Shown here piece by piece: positions 12,517-25,128 of a DNA stretch of 64,000 nt. Positions within the stretch are counted from its first letter, which is position 1; each line of letters begins with the position of its first letter. The translations under genes and the position numbers were made by a program. Source of the DNA: Polytrichum commune (lineage: Eukaryota > Streptophyta > Polytrichopsida > Polytrichales > Polytrichaceae); assembly GCA_950295325.1 (NCBI GenBank), contig OX485803.1, forward strand, positions 124,001 through 188,000, written 5' to 3'. The notes beneath the pieces are model-generated. The model was not told the DNA's origin. It saw nothing but the letters and a program-made list of their open reading frames with translations, and searched no databases.

Positions 12517-14168
12517 AACTATAATTGATCCCTAAAATACATTGAAAGAAATCTAGTTGACTATAGTTATTTCGGCAGTTCTTGATTATTTATTCTAAAA
12601 ATTTCGGGTGATATCAAAATCCTTGACCTGCATTTGAGAAGAAGGTGCACAAAATCCAAGAAAGGTTTGGTATAGTAAATAGCCATGGATTGGCATGAGC
12701 AAAGTGGACAACTATAATTGTAGTCTTTCATAGTAAAGGACAGAGCCTCACGGTTCTACCGTTTTCTTGTTCTTGTTTGATTTCAATACATAGACTTGCA
12801 AGTAACCCCTACCCCATAAGCCCACAACCAACGACAAGGTCCAATGCAATCGACTGTGATGATGGCTTAGTTCACCAATGGCAACTGCAATGACGTCAAC
12901 ACCCACGCGCCCTTGTCATTGGACCTAGCTAAAACGTATTATAGAAAGTGGCCATTTTGGTGGAGCTAGCTTAGATGTGTCCATCCAATGATAATTGTGA
13001 TGTGTGTAAATCTCATCAAGAAGAGATTATGCACATCATTGAAATACTTTGTAAATAATACGATGGATCATTTGAAATTTTATGGATGAAGTAAGGTTGA
13101 AGCGCACAATTTCGACAGTGACCCCAATTTTGAGACATGTATTTTGTCCTCAAGTTAAGCCGTACATTTGAGCATGCACGCTTATTATTACTCTAAGAAA
13201 CAAAAATATATATCATTTGTTGACAAAGACAAAATGCCAACAATAAACACTGTGCATTTTTTGGGGACCTTGTAAGCATTGTGTATGTTTGACAAATTTC
13301 ATTTAAGTTGTACTTCAAATCCAAAGTGTCACGTGATGTTTTCGAAAACAAAACTGAATGTCGATTGACATCTACATTTTCTTCTAAATTATCACCTCAA
13401 TGTGACATGCCTAGTAATATGTGTCATTTCAATTTCTACAGTGCCAACTTATGTACATTTTTTTATGTGTCAAATGTCAAAACTTACAAATACTTTGTCA
13501 AAAAAATACATTGTATGCAACCACTTTGGATTGCAAAGGAATCTCAACTGTTATTAATTAACTCCTACAATGTCAAAGCCTGTTTCAAAGTTTAGTAATG
13601 ACTTCAAAATTTGTGAAATATTTTATACATGTTAAGGATCTCCAGAGCTCAAAGTGTCCGTTATACATAGGCACTTCTCCCGTAGATGTTGGGTTCCCCC
13701 TTACGATACGTTTACGTGGAGGGGGTTAAGCTTGCTTTATGATCTCTTCCGGATGGAAATTGCGTAGCCGCAGCAGAGGATGATGGGTGCACAGGTGGGC
13801 GGTCTGTGGGGAGGTGAACGCGGACTACTGTAGTAAGTTGCAGCGACACGTGGGAGGATACTTCATAGCCAGCGGAGGCATTCTCGTTGAAAGTTACAGG
13901 GGGTTTGGTTAAGAAAGTTATGTTATGTGCATAGCAATGTAAGTACTAAGGTGCGATGATTCACAGGTCAACGTTGCTTCCGTCGGCCTCGTGATGAAGC
14001 TTCTCATCAGTATGCACATTGTTTCACGCAATGAGTCTCTCCGCCGGGCCACTCTCAACACTCTGGCACTCTTTACTTAACTTAAACTTAAGCTAGGGTT
14101 TCAATCCTCTCTGGGATTCTGTTCTCAATACCTGCATGGCTGGATAGGGGCAGCATCATGTTTCCAAT

Positions 14169-15960
14169 GCGCAATTCCTCCGCACTCTACAGCTTCGGAC
14201 GCACCGAGTCTGTTCTTTCGTTATCCAGGTAACTCAACGATTCCAGCCTCACTCCCATCTTATTACTGCCTGTCTTCGTTTCTTCTCTTCTCTTGGCTTT
14301 TTCGTTTTATTCGCTCAGATATTGTTATTTCCAGGGATGTTCAACGATATACATAGGGAAGCGTGGTTTTATAAGCATTTCGAGTCCTCGCGCACTGAAT
14401 GTTGACCTGACGGACGATCATATGGATTGATAGATCCGAGTATGTATATCTACTTATGCCCTACCCTCGGTGTGTCTGGCAGTTAAGGTTGTTAGCATCC
14501 TTTGTTTCACGCAATCAATCTCTTCTTTCCTCCAACAGCCACAATATGACGCTTTCTTATAGAGTTAGGGTCTAAACCCCTCCCGAGAGTGATTTCGTCC
14601 TGGACTCCACACCTGCATGGTCTGTTTTACTGGCTCAATTGCAGCCTGTCGTCATTTTTCTCTTGTGCTGCCTTTTCTACTTAATTTCACTCAGGTTGCT
14701 TCAAGGATGATGTTGTTCGCGGGAAAGTGTTGTACGAATTTGTAATCTGGCATTCGCACGATCCATGTCTTATTTTGGATCGAGGGCGAGTTTTGAGACC
14801 TAATTGATGATCGTATCGATCATCGATTACTCTTTGATGGATCCGAGCATAATTTCCAATTAAGTTTCTGAGCGTCCTTGTTTAACACAGGCAGCAATTC
14901 CAGTGTGTCTGTCTTCGGTTTCTCTTCTTCTGCTGCTTTTTTCGATTGAATTTGCAGAGTTCCATCAACTCAGGCGTACTGTTTTCATTGTTCTCTTCTG
15001 CGGCCTTTTCCGCTTGATTACGCGAAGTCTACGATCTCAGGCTACGTTGTACATGGGAATAGTGTGGTGCGAACTTTGAATCCTCACTTGAGATTTGGAG
15101 TTTTACACTGGATCGAGGGTGAATTTGAGATCTGACTGACGATCATATCGATTGTATTTCCCTTCGATGGATCCAAGTATATTGAATAGTCGACGTTGCT
15201 AGAGCATACCTCATATTGAGTCAGTGATTGTCCAGAGTGTACGAGCTTGTTCATACTCGGCCTGGTTTCATTTTCTGAAGATTTTGAATGATCTTGTTTC
15301 AAGGAAATCTAGAACCTTCCGTGGAAATTTAGCTCCGTCAAGAATCTCTATGCTTCTTAGGGCTTCTATTTGAAGCGTAATCTACGTTTCTAGGTGGGAA
15401 GATACAGTCTCTTACTATGGTGTTTGCTTCGAAACGTGGATTTAGTTAGAGGAGGTTTCTTCTTTGCTTCTCTTTGTCTGCGATGGCAATAAGTAGTATT
15501 TTTAAATCCTCGAAATGTGTAATTGCTTGTGACAGTAGAATTACGTCCTTGTTGTGTCACCCGCGTGTGTGTGAATTGGATCAACTACTATTTTTTAAGC
15601 AGCATTTGGCATTCTCTGAAGCAATTAAGACATATCACTGAGAAATGAACAGCAAGGCCTTTGAGTTTATTTTGTGGTTGTGGGTGAAATCCTTGTGTGC
15701 AATTTAGTGATGATGACAAGAGGCACAAGTATAACGTCCACTTTAGAATTTTCGACTTGCTGAATATGAATCCGATCATGCAGATGTAAGTGAAGGAACT
15801 GGTTCTCTGATGCAAATGCAGAAATGACTCTGAAGGTGCAAAGGCTTCACTAAGCCAGGCAAAGTACGATGCTGGAAACCTGTGTAGGAGTTTGGGGAAC
15901 ATACACTTCAACTCCTCTTTGCAATGTTCTGCCCATTCACAACAAAGTAGTTCCATCCAG
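14169..15960 (+). repeat. repeat block A, shared with 54308-55540
   Basis: The block starts GCGCAATTCCTCC and ends AGTAGTTCCATCC. It aligns in the same order and orientation with block B at 54308-55540, apart from about 508 bp (15039-15546) missing from B. It is internally repetitive: the phrases TTTCACGCAAT, GATCGAGGG and GGATCCGAG recur with spacings of a few hundred bases, as though the block grew by tandem duplication. The last 390 bp hold a frame open on the - strand (15588-15974, 128 codons) that is frameshifted in block B. Block A lies about 0.9 kb before the ceramide kinase start codon and block B about 0.55 kb before that of HMG-CoA lyase. It could be a mobile element or a duplicated 5' leader/promoter segment. 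Confidence 0.75.
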
Positions 15961-15974
15961 CAACATTTCAACAT
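15588..15974 (-). CDS. hypothetical 128-residue ORF in repeat block A
   Basis: The open frame starts MLKCCWMELLCCEW and has no recognised domain; it is rich in Cys, Leu and Phe. The equivalent stretch in block B (55171-55560) keeps most of the same residues but is split between two frames by a one-base loss (CAGGCAAAG here, CAGGCAAG there). It may be a relic of an element-encoded protein or a chance frame. Confidence 0.2.
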   Translation of the reverse strand: MLKCCWMELLCCEWAEHCKEELKCMFPKLLHRFPASYFAWLSEAFAPSESFLHLHQRTSSFTYICMIGFIFSKSKILKWTLYLCLLSSSLNCTQGFHPQPQNKLKGLAVHFSVICLNCFRECQMLLKK

Positions 15975-16827
15975 ATGTACGACTTCAAAATTATGTCCAC
16001 AATCCTACATGGATCATGAGATCAAGTCCAAAGTTCCCAGTTACTTGTTGCTTTGGATTGCAACGTTGTTGTTGTATAAGCTCTTGTAGAAGAAGGGAGG
16101 AGAATAGGGAAGGTCAGGAACAGGCCAAGACTTGCAGGCATGATGTGAGAAGGGCAAAGAAAACATCTTCAGAATGCTTGCCAAACTTAAGGTCAGGGCG
16201 GGCATGGATCTTATGTCTTCCATGATCTCGTTCATGTCTGTCTAACTATCGTCCACTTACCCTTGTCCTGAAGACCTGGTCTGAACCTCTGTTCTATCAT
16301 CACTGTGCCATTCTAGAATCTGTTATGTAGCATAAGCATTTGATACGAGGAAAGGTGCTATTAGAAGCTCTGACTTCTTTTGTAGGGTTGAGGTGATCAG
16401 TATTTCATTAGCATGTCGCCATTGCGAATTACCATCTATGTTAGCCCCAACAGGCATTTCTTCAGTAAACATCAGTGATTCAGGATGTAATTGCATTGCC
16501 TCAGAGCTTTTTTGTGGAGTACATCATTCTGGTTTTTTGTCAAACTGTTTCAAGAAGCTTTTTTTAAAATGTTAGATTTTTTATGTCATAATGTTCGACT
16601 GATACAAACCTTCATATTCTTAGCTAGATTATTGCATCATCTGTAGGGTTATTTTTGTATCCGATTTCATTTGGTTCCTTCCATTATCTTTTTATGTCGC
16701 CATTCATTTTGTTTTCTGGTAGGTTTTACTGGAATTGTGTTAATGTGTTGTTATTTAATAACATGCCCAATTTTTATTCTGCTTGTTTCATACCAAAAAA
16801 TTCTTGACTTTGTGATATTCCAGGGCG

Positions 16828-19800
16828 ATGGAGAGTGAAAGTTATCGGTACGTGCCCATTGATACAATTCAACAAGAAAATCAATTTATGAGCTCCAAGG
16901 ATCCTTGCTGCAGTGGGAACAATGGCAACTGTGTTGGGGCAACTAAATGTGACAGGGGACCAGCCAAGGAATCTGGAAATACTGTGTTGGAGGATGTATT
17001 CTACCTGGAACACGTTGGGCAGGTGACAGTCGCAATCTCGGACAGTCATCTGGTGTGGCGTCGCCTTGAGGATGAATATTTTGAACTGGTAAGGTTTTAT
17101 TTTTTAAGTTCTTCAAAAATGATAGTTTCGAGCCCCTCACCTGGTTTCAATCCTTATTATGTCAGCCTTTATACTGTCAAGAGTGTTTTTTTATAAAAAC
17201 AGAAGTTATGTTTACTTTTCATCGTAACTTGTGTTACATACTTGTCCACAAGTTATGTTCACTGCATTAGTTCCCTGTAGCAACTTTTTTCAAAGGAAAA
17301 CTGATTTTGAATATTCTGTGTGTGCTGGGAGCTGGTTGAAATTAGTTTACTTATGGATGGGTGATGGATCAGGATGCAAGTGCTCTAGTCTGCTGCAGAA
17401 GGAAGGTCACTGATCCACCATGGCAGTTGCCTGTGGCTGAAATTTTTGCTGTACAAAGCCATGGTTTTGGTCCTGTTATTCAAGCCAAATCTCCAATATG
17501 TGGAATGTTTGTGGCGCCTACACAGGTGTGTGGGTCTAGTGTAATGGTTTATGTCAATTAATGGAATACTTCATGTAATTCCTGCTTATATGTGGCAAGT
17601 TTTATAGTTCTAATTCATGTATAGCTACTTTGTGCACATATGCTACAGAATGCTGACCTTAGGAAATTCTAGGGCAATGTGGTTTATTTTTTTTGCTCTC
17701 AGACATTTGACCCTCCCAAATCTGATAGCCATCTCTCCTTGTTTGCCTTGTCCTTATATTGGGGAGAGCAGCTGCACAGAGTAGAGGTGCACACCTTTGT
17801 ACGGTCAGACAGCCTCTGGATCCCGAAGGTGTATATGTTTGGACACTCAAGTGCAGCTGTCACTAAAGCATGGACACTCAAAATCCAGATGCTTCTTGAT
17901 GAGGCTACACACAGGCCAAAGAAACTGCTGGTGAGAAAAGAACCTTAATGTCCTCTTAATGTGAGCACATTGATGATCTTTAGAATGCTTTTGATTCATG
18001 TGCGATTTGACTTGAACTCTATGTTGCAAATTTGCTTTTCAAAGCCCTTGTGTGGCAACCTTAGAATGCTATTGATCTCACTAGATTGGGTCAAAGAAAA
18101 TCAACATGGCTCTGATTTGTAGGACATTTCAGTGTTAGAGGGACCAATCACACAGAATCTACAATATAAAGTGGGACTATCAAAAAAAATATTGCAAATA
18201 TTATGGCCATTCTGTTTGAACATGGGCAGTGTATGTGTTGTAATATCCTTATCAGACAACTGGGTGCTGCAATTACACCTGGAACTCATCAATTACATGT
18301 TAGGTCATCCATGAAGATAGTTTCTTTAATGGAAATTGCTATGTTGTTTGTGCACAATGGTGATATTATTGAGGTATGTTCACAACCAGGTCTTTGTGAA
18401 CCCATTTGGAGGAAAGGGTTCTGGAGTTCAAACGTGGGAGCAAGTGGCACCACTATTTGAGAAAGCAAAAATTGACATGACGGTAGTGTTCATATCTCTT
18501 TTGGGAGCCTGGGAATTCAAGTTTCTGCATTTGGGCAACTCTTGTGCAAATATGGTGGGAATTCTTGCGTGAGGTTTGAACTGGTTTGAGCACAGTAGCT
18601 ACAAGCCCCATCTAAGGAATAAAACTTGTGAGGCTACTAAGGATTCTCAGGATTCTGTGATCTAAACACACAATGGAGCTAACACTGATGATCATGAGCC
18701 TGACCTAATAGATATGACTTGGGGAATAGTGAAAGCTAGCCGGTTGCTGGAACAATCAAGATGTAAATGTTGTCCAAATGCAGTCAAATTGTTAACCCTA
18801 ATGAATATAGGAGTAACTGTTTAGCGCAGTTTCATCTGTTGCTCTTAGAAGTGTCCTTCAACCTCGGGCAGTTATTTGAAGTAAGGAGACTCATTGGGTT
18901 TTGATCCTTCTCGACTGGTGATTGCATGTTGTAACAGTAATAGCTATGTTCGGTTTTGCAGGTAGTGACCACTGAGAGAGCAGGGCATGCACATGATAGA
19001 ATGGAAAGTGCATCACAAGATGAGCTTAATGCACTCGATGGTGTTGTTGTTGTGGTATGTTAATATTGCCCCTTTCAGGAAGTAGATGAAAGATCTTCTT
19101 GCACAGCAGCTTTAGAGAGCACCTAATGAATTTCTAGCTTCTTTCAATTGTTCGCCTAAAGCAATGTATGGAACTTGTTCTGACTTCTGTATTTCTGTTC
19201 AGATCAGATCTATGTGGAAGATAATTAACTAGTCAATCTGAGAATTATTGTGAATTATGTTTGTTGCTGGGCTCTCTATTGATTTGGAATTGGTATAGCT
19301 GATCAAGATCGTTGTCTTGTGAAATTTATATGTAGGGTGGAGATGGTCTTTTTAATGAAGTTCTGAATGGCTTAGTTATGCACCGCCACAAAGCCCAGGC
19401 AGGAATTATGCCTCAGCAGATGACAGACTTTTTTACAAGTCGAACGACATCAAATCAAGAGAACACCTTCAAGGATAATATGAAATGGGATAGTCAGCAA
19501 GGGGGATTGAAGCAGCTAGTTGTTGGTGATTCCAGCACTCAACTCGAGAATCCTTCTCCTTCCACATCTGATCGACACCCCCTCCTTCAAAGTACACCTC
19601 TCCCATCTCTGTTAGAAAATGGATGTTTACAAGAAGGGAAGGATGTTGGTACTTCCTCAAATGCATCAGTCTCCAGGGTTGGCCTTGAAGAGGCTGAGCC
19701 TTCACCTAATGATGATGCACTGGTCCTGACAGCCAGAGTGAAAGAAAGTGAGTTGCCAGGGCTGGCCAATAATGCCTCAAATGGGTACTGCTCTATCTCT

Positions 19801-22682
19801 GTGACAGTGCCTGTCTCTGATGAGAATGGAAAGTTCTTAAATCCTACTTCAACCACAGCTGAGCCAACAGTTGGTGTTAAAAGAAAAGGCATGTGATAAG
19901 TACTGTGCTCAACCTATCCAACAATACCTGCATGCTATTAGTATTCTGTAGTTACTGTTAAAATGCACAGTGGATTGTTAACATCTGCGGTTCAATAGTC
20001 ATCAAATATATTTAATCTTCTACTATTGTAAGAACATGGTCAGAGAACGATGTTACTTGAGGCTGTAGATATAGTTGCAAAACAAGTCTACTGTTCTGAA
20101 TTTGATAAATCACAAGTGTTAAAATTCCTTCTGGTATGATGATATGATAGTATTCTAATTCTTATGGAATGGCTGCAGGTGAAGATCTGGCAGTGACCAG
20201 TGCATTGAATTTGAAAGAGATAGACTTGGAAGAACCTAGTGCCACATTAGTAAATTCAAATCCTAACCTCCGGATTGGGATAATACCGGCAGGATCAACT
20301 GATACAGTTGTAATAAGGTACAACTTATGTGCACTACTTTCTGTGGTCCAAGTGTTTTGTAAGTCTCTGAATTAATTTCAGGAAAAAACACATTTTTTGA
20401 TCAACGACTCTTTTGAGTATTCTTGACTTCCAATTTTGCGGCCGCAGATAATTGTAGCATGATGGTCATATATGCACAATCAGAACATAGCGTGCACTGA
20501 GGGAATCTTTGCATTACCAATGTTTTTCTAGATTCTGGATAGGAGGATAATTTTTTTAATTTCAAGACTTACAATTTGGTCCCTGGTAGGTGCCTTAGCT
20601 AGTAGTGCTTAAAAATATAAGTCTTGGCCTGATGATGGAAATTTCGAAATAAGGAAGGCATGTTTTCATTCATCTTACTTATCCTACATGTTACATGAGC
20701 AGTACAACAGGAGCACGGGATCCAATTACATCTGCTTTGCACATTATTATAGGAGACAACATGCCACTAGACATTGTAAGAATTACAGGATGGAAGAAAC
20801 AACCCAAAGACATGCCAAGCGAGAAGCCCGAAGTCCGTTATGCTGCATCATTTGCTGGGTATGTGTATTTGTTGAATGTAATGGTGTTTCAGCTAGCTTG
20901 AGCAAGGGGAAGATCCTCTACATTCTCATTTTCTTTGGACTAGTTTTGGAGTGCAGATGTAGATTTCATGCAAATAATTGATTCATGATGAGGTGTATGA
21001 CAATGCTTCTGCAGATATGGTTTTTATGGAGATGTGATGAAAGAGAGTGAAGCACTACGGTGGATGGGTCCTGCCCGCTATGATATTGCAGGATTCAAGG
21101 TCTTCATGAAACATAAGTAAGATGTTCTTGTGGTTCATATCTCTAAACTTATCTCAATGACTACTTTGGTTGAATGACAGGAACATGATAAACTTGAATA
21201 GTTTGTGAATAACTTATGGTTGTTCCTAGTTTAATGATCTACTAGTTTTCTTTTAGTTTTGTTATATTTATTTATTTGCCGGAAATTACCTACATTTGCA
21301 GGAGTTATGAGGCAGAGATTTCATTTTTGGATATTCCTCATAGCGAAGTGGATCCCCATGCACTGATGCCCCAAGGACCATGGACTAGGACCTCTTCATT
21401 CGGCAAGAGGAAATCTAGCCATGAAGACAACAAGAAGGTATGGGCTCAATGGACTGCTCCGTACGTGATTATTGCTTTGCTACTGATAATAGGTGCTCCT
21501 TATAAGTTGAAGAATCCTGATATTTCTGGAATCGGTGAACATCAGAACAGTACCTGCATGAAACTAGCCTGCTATTTATGCAAGCACTGCACCCAAATTT
21601 AGTACCTACAGGTAAAAGATCACGAGATAGTTTTACGTTCAGTTTTTAAAACTTAATGTGAAGGGTAGTGGAGGTCTCCATGGTAGTTGCAAAATTGGAG
21701 GGCTCATGGTACATGTGCAATTGTGCAGGTTGTCTGTCGAGTGAACTGTGCAATATGTGCAAAAGGTTTCGATTTTTCTCATGTTCTCAACAGCGAGAGT
21801 GATTCAGAAGGAGGTCCAAGTGTGAAGGGTATAGAGGCTCCAACATGGAGAACCTGTCGTGCAAAATTTCACAGCATAGGGGCAGCAGTCATGTCTTGTA
21901 GAAATGATAAAGCACCAGATGGGGTGGCTGCACATGCACATCTGGCTGATGGTTTACTGCATTTGATTCTCATTCGCGAATGTTCACGCCCTGATTATTT
22001 GAGGTGGGCTTACTCATCATTACCAGTGTAATATTTAATACAAGTATTGATGACAATTAGTATAGAGAGCCTCCATACATTCATCTTAGGATTATCTTCT
22101 GCTTACAATTTAATCAAAAGATAGTCTTCCTCTGGAAAAATGTTTTTTGGGGGGGCGGGGATGTTGGGGGGCCTGTAAGGGTATGGGCAATAATACCAGA
22201 TTTACCCAAAAGACAAAACAAAGTCAGACATATGCTCTTCAAAGTTTATTGCTTAATCTGTAGGAGAATGATTGCTACAGGCAGCTGCTACGATTGACGA
22301 GGCGTGGTGCTGATCCTTTCAACTTCAAGTTTGTTGAGCACTACCAGGTACTGGATGCAGGGTTGTAGTTTTAGATGAGTTTTTAATCCAGTCTGTGGCA
22401 TTATATATGAGGTAGAAAAGGAAAACTGGTGGCAATTGTAGTGAGACTCTTCCCTTCAACTGGGAAGATGGAAAATTATATAGCTGTTGCAAGAATTCCC
22501 GTTTGCTACTGAATGTGGCAAATGTTGTACATGTGCTGCAGACACCTGTGTTCACATTTTTGTCTCATGGTGAGGAGCAAAGCATGTGGAATGTGGATGG
22601 GGAGCTTCTTCCAGCAACACAGCTGACGGGCCAAGTATTTCGTGGTCTTGTGAACTTGTTTGCACGAGGTCCAGAAACCTGA
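16828..22682 (+). CDS. CERK: ceramide kinase (CERK/ACD5 type), 13 exons
   Basis: This lipid kinase phosphorylates ceramide to ceramide-1-phosphate; the Arabidopsis relative ACD5 restrains programmed cell death. Exons: 16828-17088, 17373-17525, 17703-17930, 18390-18482, 18962-19054, 19336-19873 (or 19888), 20179-20317, 20700-20858, 21015-21116, 21302-21437, 21729-22003, 22281-22347, 22542-22682. All phases agree, giving about 794 residues. Diacylglycerol-kinase-type catalytic motifs appear in order: VNPFGGKGSG (exon 4), GGDGLFNEVLNGL (exon 6), GIIPAGSTD (exon 7) and SFAGYGFYGDV (exons 8-9). The CERK-specific CxxxCxxC motif is CRVNCAIC in exon 11, and HAHLADG follows. Exon 6 carries a Ser/Asn-rich low-complexity insert, which makes the protein longer than the roughly 600 residues I recall for ACD5. 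An AG at 16822-16823, just before the ATG, suggests a 5' UTR intron. Confidence 0.93.
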
Positions 22683-25128
22683 CCACACATCCATCACAGT
22701 GCTGTGTAGAGTAGTGTAGGTTCAAAATGTGATATACTGTAATTCCAATTGGCATATTATACCGTCCTGTGGTTATCAAAGCTGTGTAATATCAAGGCTT
22801 TGAAACTCACAAGGATCCTCCTTCAAATGAGGGAGACAATTGTTAAAGATGATTCAAATATGTAACTGGGGAACAAAGGCATCCCCGGAGGCTTTGTTCT
22901 TTTCGAAATGTTCACACATAGTGTAGGATTGGTCAGCTCGAAGAAAGTGCTCTCAGAAAGGTTGCTTCTAATACCCATTTCTCAACTATGATTTTACTGA
23001 AATATAACACAGGTTGCTCTTGACTTGAACTGGTTGTTGTGGGTGGCAGTATGTAGACTTCAAAAGCATGAGACTTTCTTGCATTATATCTTCATCTCAA
23101 AGTTCTCAAACTGATTTGTAGTCTACACTCATTGCAGTAACACTGTCCACCATAATTTTCTGAATTTGAAGGTTGGTCTACTTTTAACTCTTTAGTGTCC
23201 AAAGTCCAATGGGCGCCTCTAAATGCGTATGTAGTTTGCAGTATACCCTTATGGGGAATGTTTAGCCGGTTTGCCAACTATAATACTAACTGAGTATCCA
23301 CTCTATATAATGCACACTTCCAATTGGTACAAGACATGATAGATTTTGATGGAGAGCTGGAATTCATAATTTAAATACATTTTAATATGAAAATATACGA
23401 ACAAATATATACCCCAATGCCCTGTGATGATCTTCATTTGTTTCCGGCAATTTCCTGTGCAAATATTAATCCCATGAAATGAAATTATATTGAGCCAAAA
23501 GGTTTGTGGAGTTAAAAGTAGTACATCTATATGATGACAAAAAGCCGAATTCTTTAGATGAACAAAGTGCACGGATACCTCTCTGTAACATGCCTAAATG
23601 GCTAATACAACTAGGTGTCCAATTGGAAGAAAGGCTTGAAATCCCCTCGTACTACACTTTGAAATAGGTAAAGAAACCTATCTCAAATGGAGTTGTAGAC
23701 TAGACATTCCAACACAAATTGTGCCTCATTTCAAATACATTGGAAGAGCACAAGTGGCATAATATGCCAATTCTAGGTATAGCCCTAAACCAGCTAGTTT
23801 CATAATTATTCTATGGTTAAGGGTGCGGTAAGCAAGATTGGTTTTGTGTTGGGTTGGTGTCAATGATTGCTTCAAGTATGATTTACATAATAGTTAAGAA
23901 AATCCTTGAGGTGAAGTTAATCCTAAACCCTAAACCCTAAGCCTACTTGAGAGCTTCAAATGTGGTTTTGGGTGTTATTGGGATGTCATGGGTTACCATT
24001 GTGATAGACATCATGATGCCTTCCAAATGGTTATTGTTTTGTGCCAAGTGCCAAATCCTTGTTCATCTATGTGATGAGAAAGTGACTTTGCTTGACTAAC
24101 TAATTAAGAGAAGGGTAGGTGGGCAAGTTGTCGTTGGGAATGATATCATGGGAATTTCTCCAAATTCTATCAACAATATATGATAGGACATTGAGGAGCA
24201 AACTTTTGATGTGACTCGTCATAATCTCTCCCCTCCAACAAAAAGAAGAATATTCAATGTGACCTATTATGCTGAAGTTAATTAGATTGATTGTACATTT
24301 AAGAGCTTATTCCCATGGTTTAGGGTTTATAGTTCTCACCTACTCTCAAATCATTTTAAAACCAATTTTGGCTTTTAATTTTTTTAAAGGATCATATCAT
24401 CCTATGTCAAGGAGAATAAAATATGGTTGTATGTGCAAGTGATGGTCATTAAGGGTGTTTTTGCATCCAAGGTCACTCATGTCTTCAATTCTAACCAAAA
24501 TACTCATTTACATTAAGGTTTTAGGGTGTGGAAAACCACCCATGCGGATAAATCCAATACCTGTAGTATCTCATGAGTTTCGGCACATCAATTACTATTT
24601 CCCTTATTGAAGGTGCCACATGTTATGCAATGGTTGGTTGAAACCTGAGGGAAAGGAGATGTGACATAAAATCAAATTCGATTTGGGCAAGCAAAGTGCC
24701 TAAATGAGAAGGTAACGTATGAGTTAAGAAGGCGAACATAAGTAAGGGGCGTGGCACATAGGAGGTGTCGATGGCAAGGGAGAGCATAATGAAGATGATA
24801 GCGGTGTACACGTTCATCCACAAGATGTCATCCATCCAATGTCATCGAGTCACGCACGCTAGAGCAAAGCAAGGCAAAGGAAGGGAAGGGAAGGGAAGGG
24901 AGGCTCGACTTCAATCTTCTCTCCCGCCGTAGCCACGACATCTCTCCCCATCCTTGAGATTCCTCCACACGTCTTGCCACTCGCTTACGTTGAATCAACA
25001 GACTACTTACATGCTCTGCACATCAATCATTCTTGCTCGCCATCCACCATCTCGGTTTCTTTCAAACAAACAACAAAGAAGTTAAGGCCAGAGGGTGCTG
25101 AGTTTGAGGCCAATCTGTTGGTTCCGCT
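22683..25128. other. intergenic DNA between CERK and CLPR1
   Basis: No gene is recognised. Telomere-like units (CCTAAACCCTAAACCCTAA) lie at 23922-23940. A GGGAA-type purine repeat (about 24870-24901) is followed by pyrimidine-rich sequence that is probably the CLPR1 promoter and 5' UTR. No convincing TATA box was found. Confidence 0.5.
23922..23940 (-). repeat. interstitial telomere-like repeat (telo-box)
   Basis: The sequence CCTAAACCCTAAACCCTAA contains consecutive plant-type telomere units. Short runs of this kind act as telo-boxes in some plant promoters, but here it lies about 1.2 kb from the nearest start codon, so no role is claimed. Confidence 0.6.

Larger units (their letters stand above)
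9201..14168. other. repeat-rich intergenic DNA without genes
   Basis: No gene-like reading frame was found. The stretch holds a C-run followed by a CA repeat (10492-10512), a dispersed copy of the ~235-bp repeat (about 11971-12160) and a TA/TG/CG microsatellite (12424-12516). From about 13650 the sequence becomes less AT-rich and grades into the repeat block upstream of the ceramide kinase gene. Confidence 0.5.
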
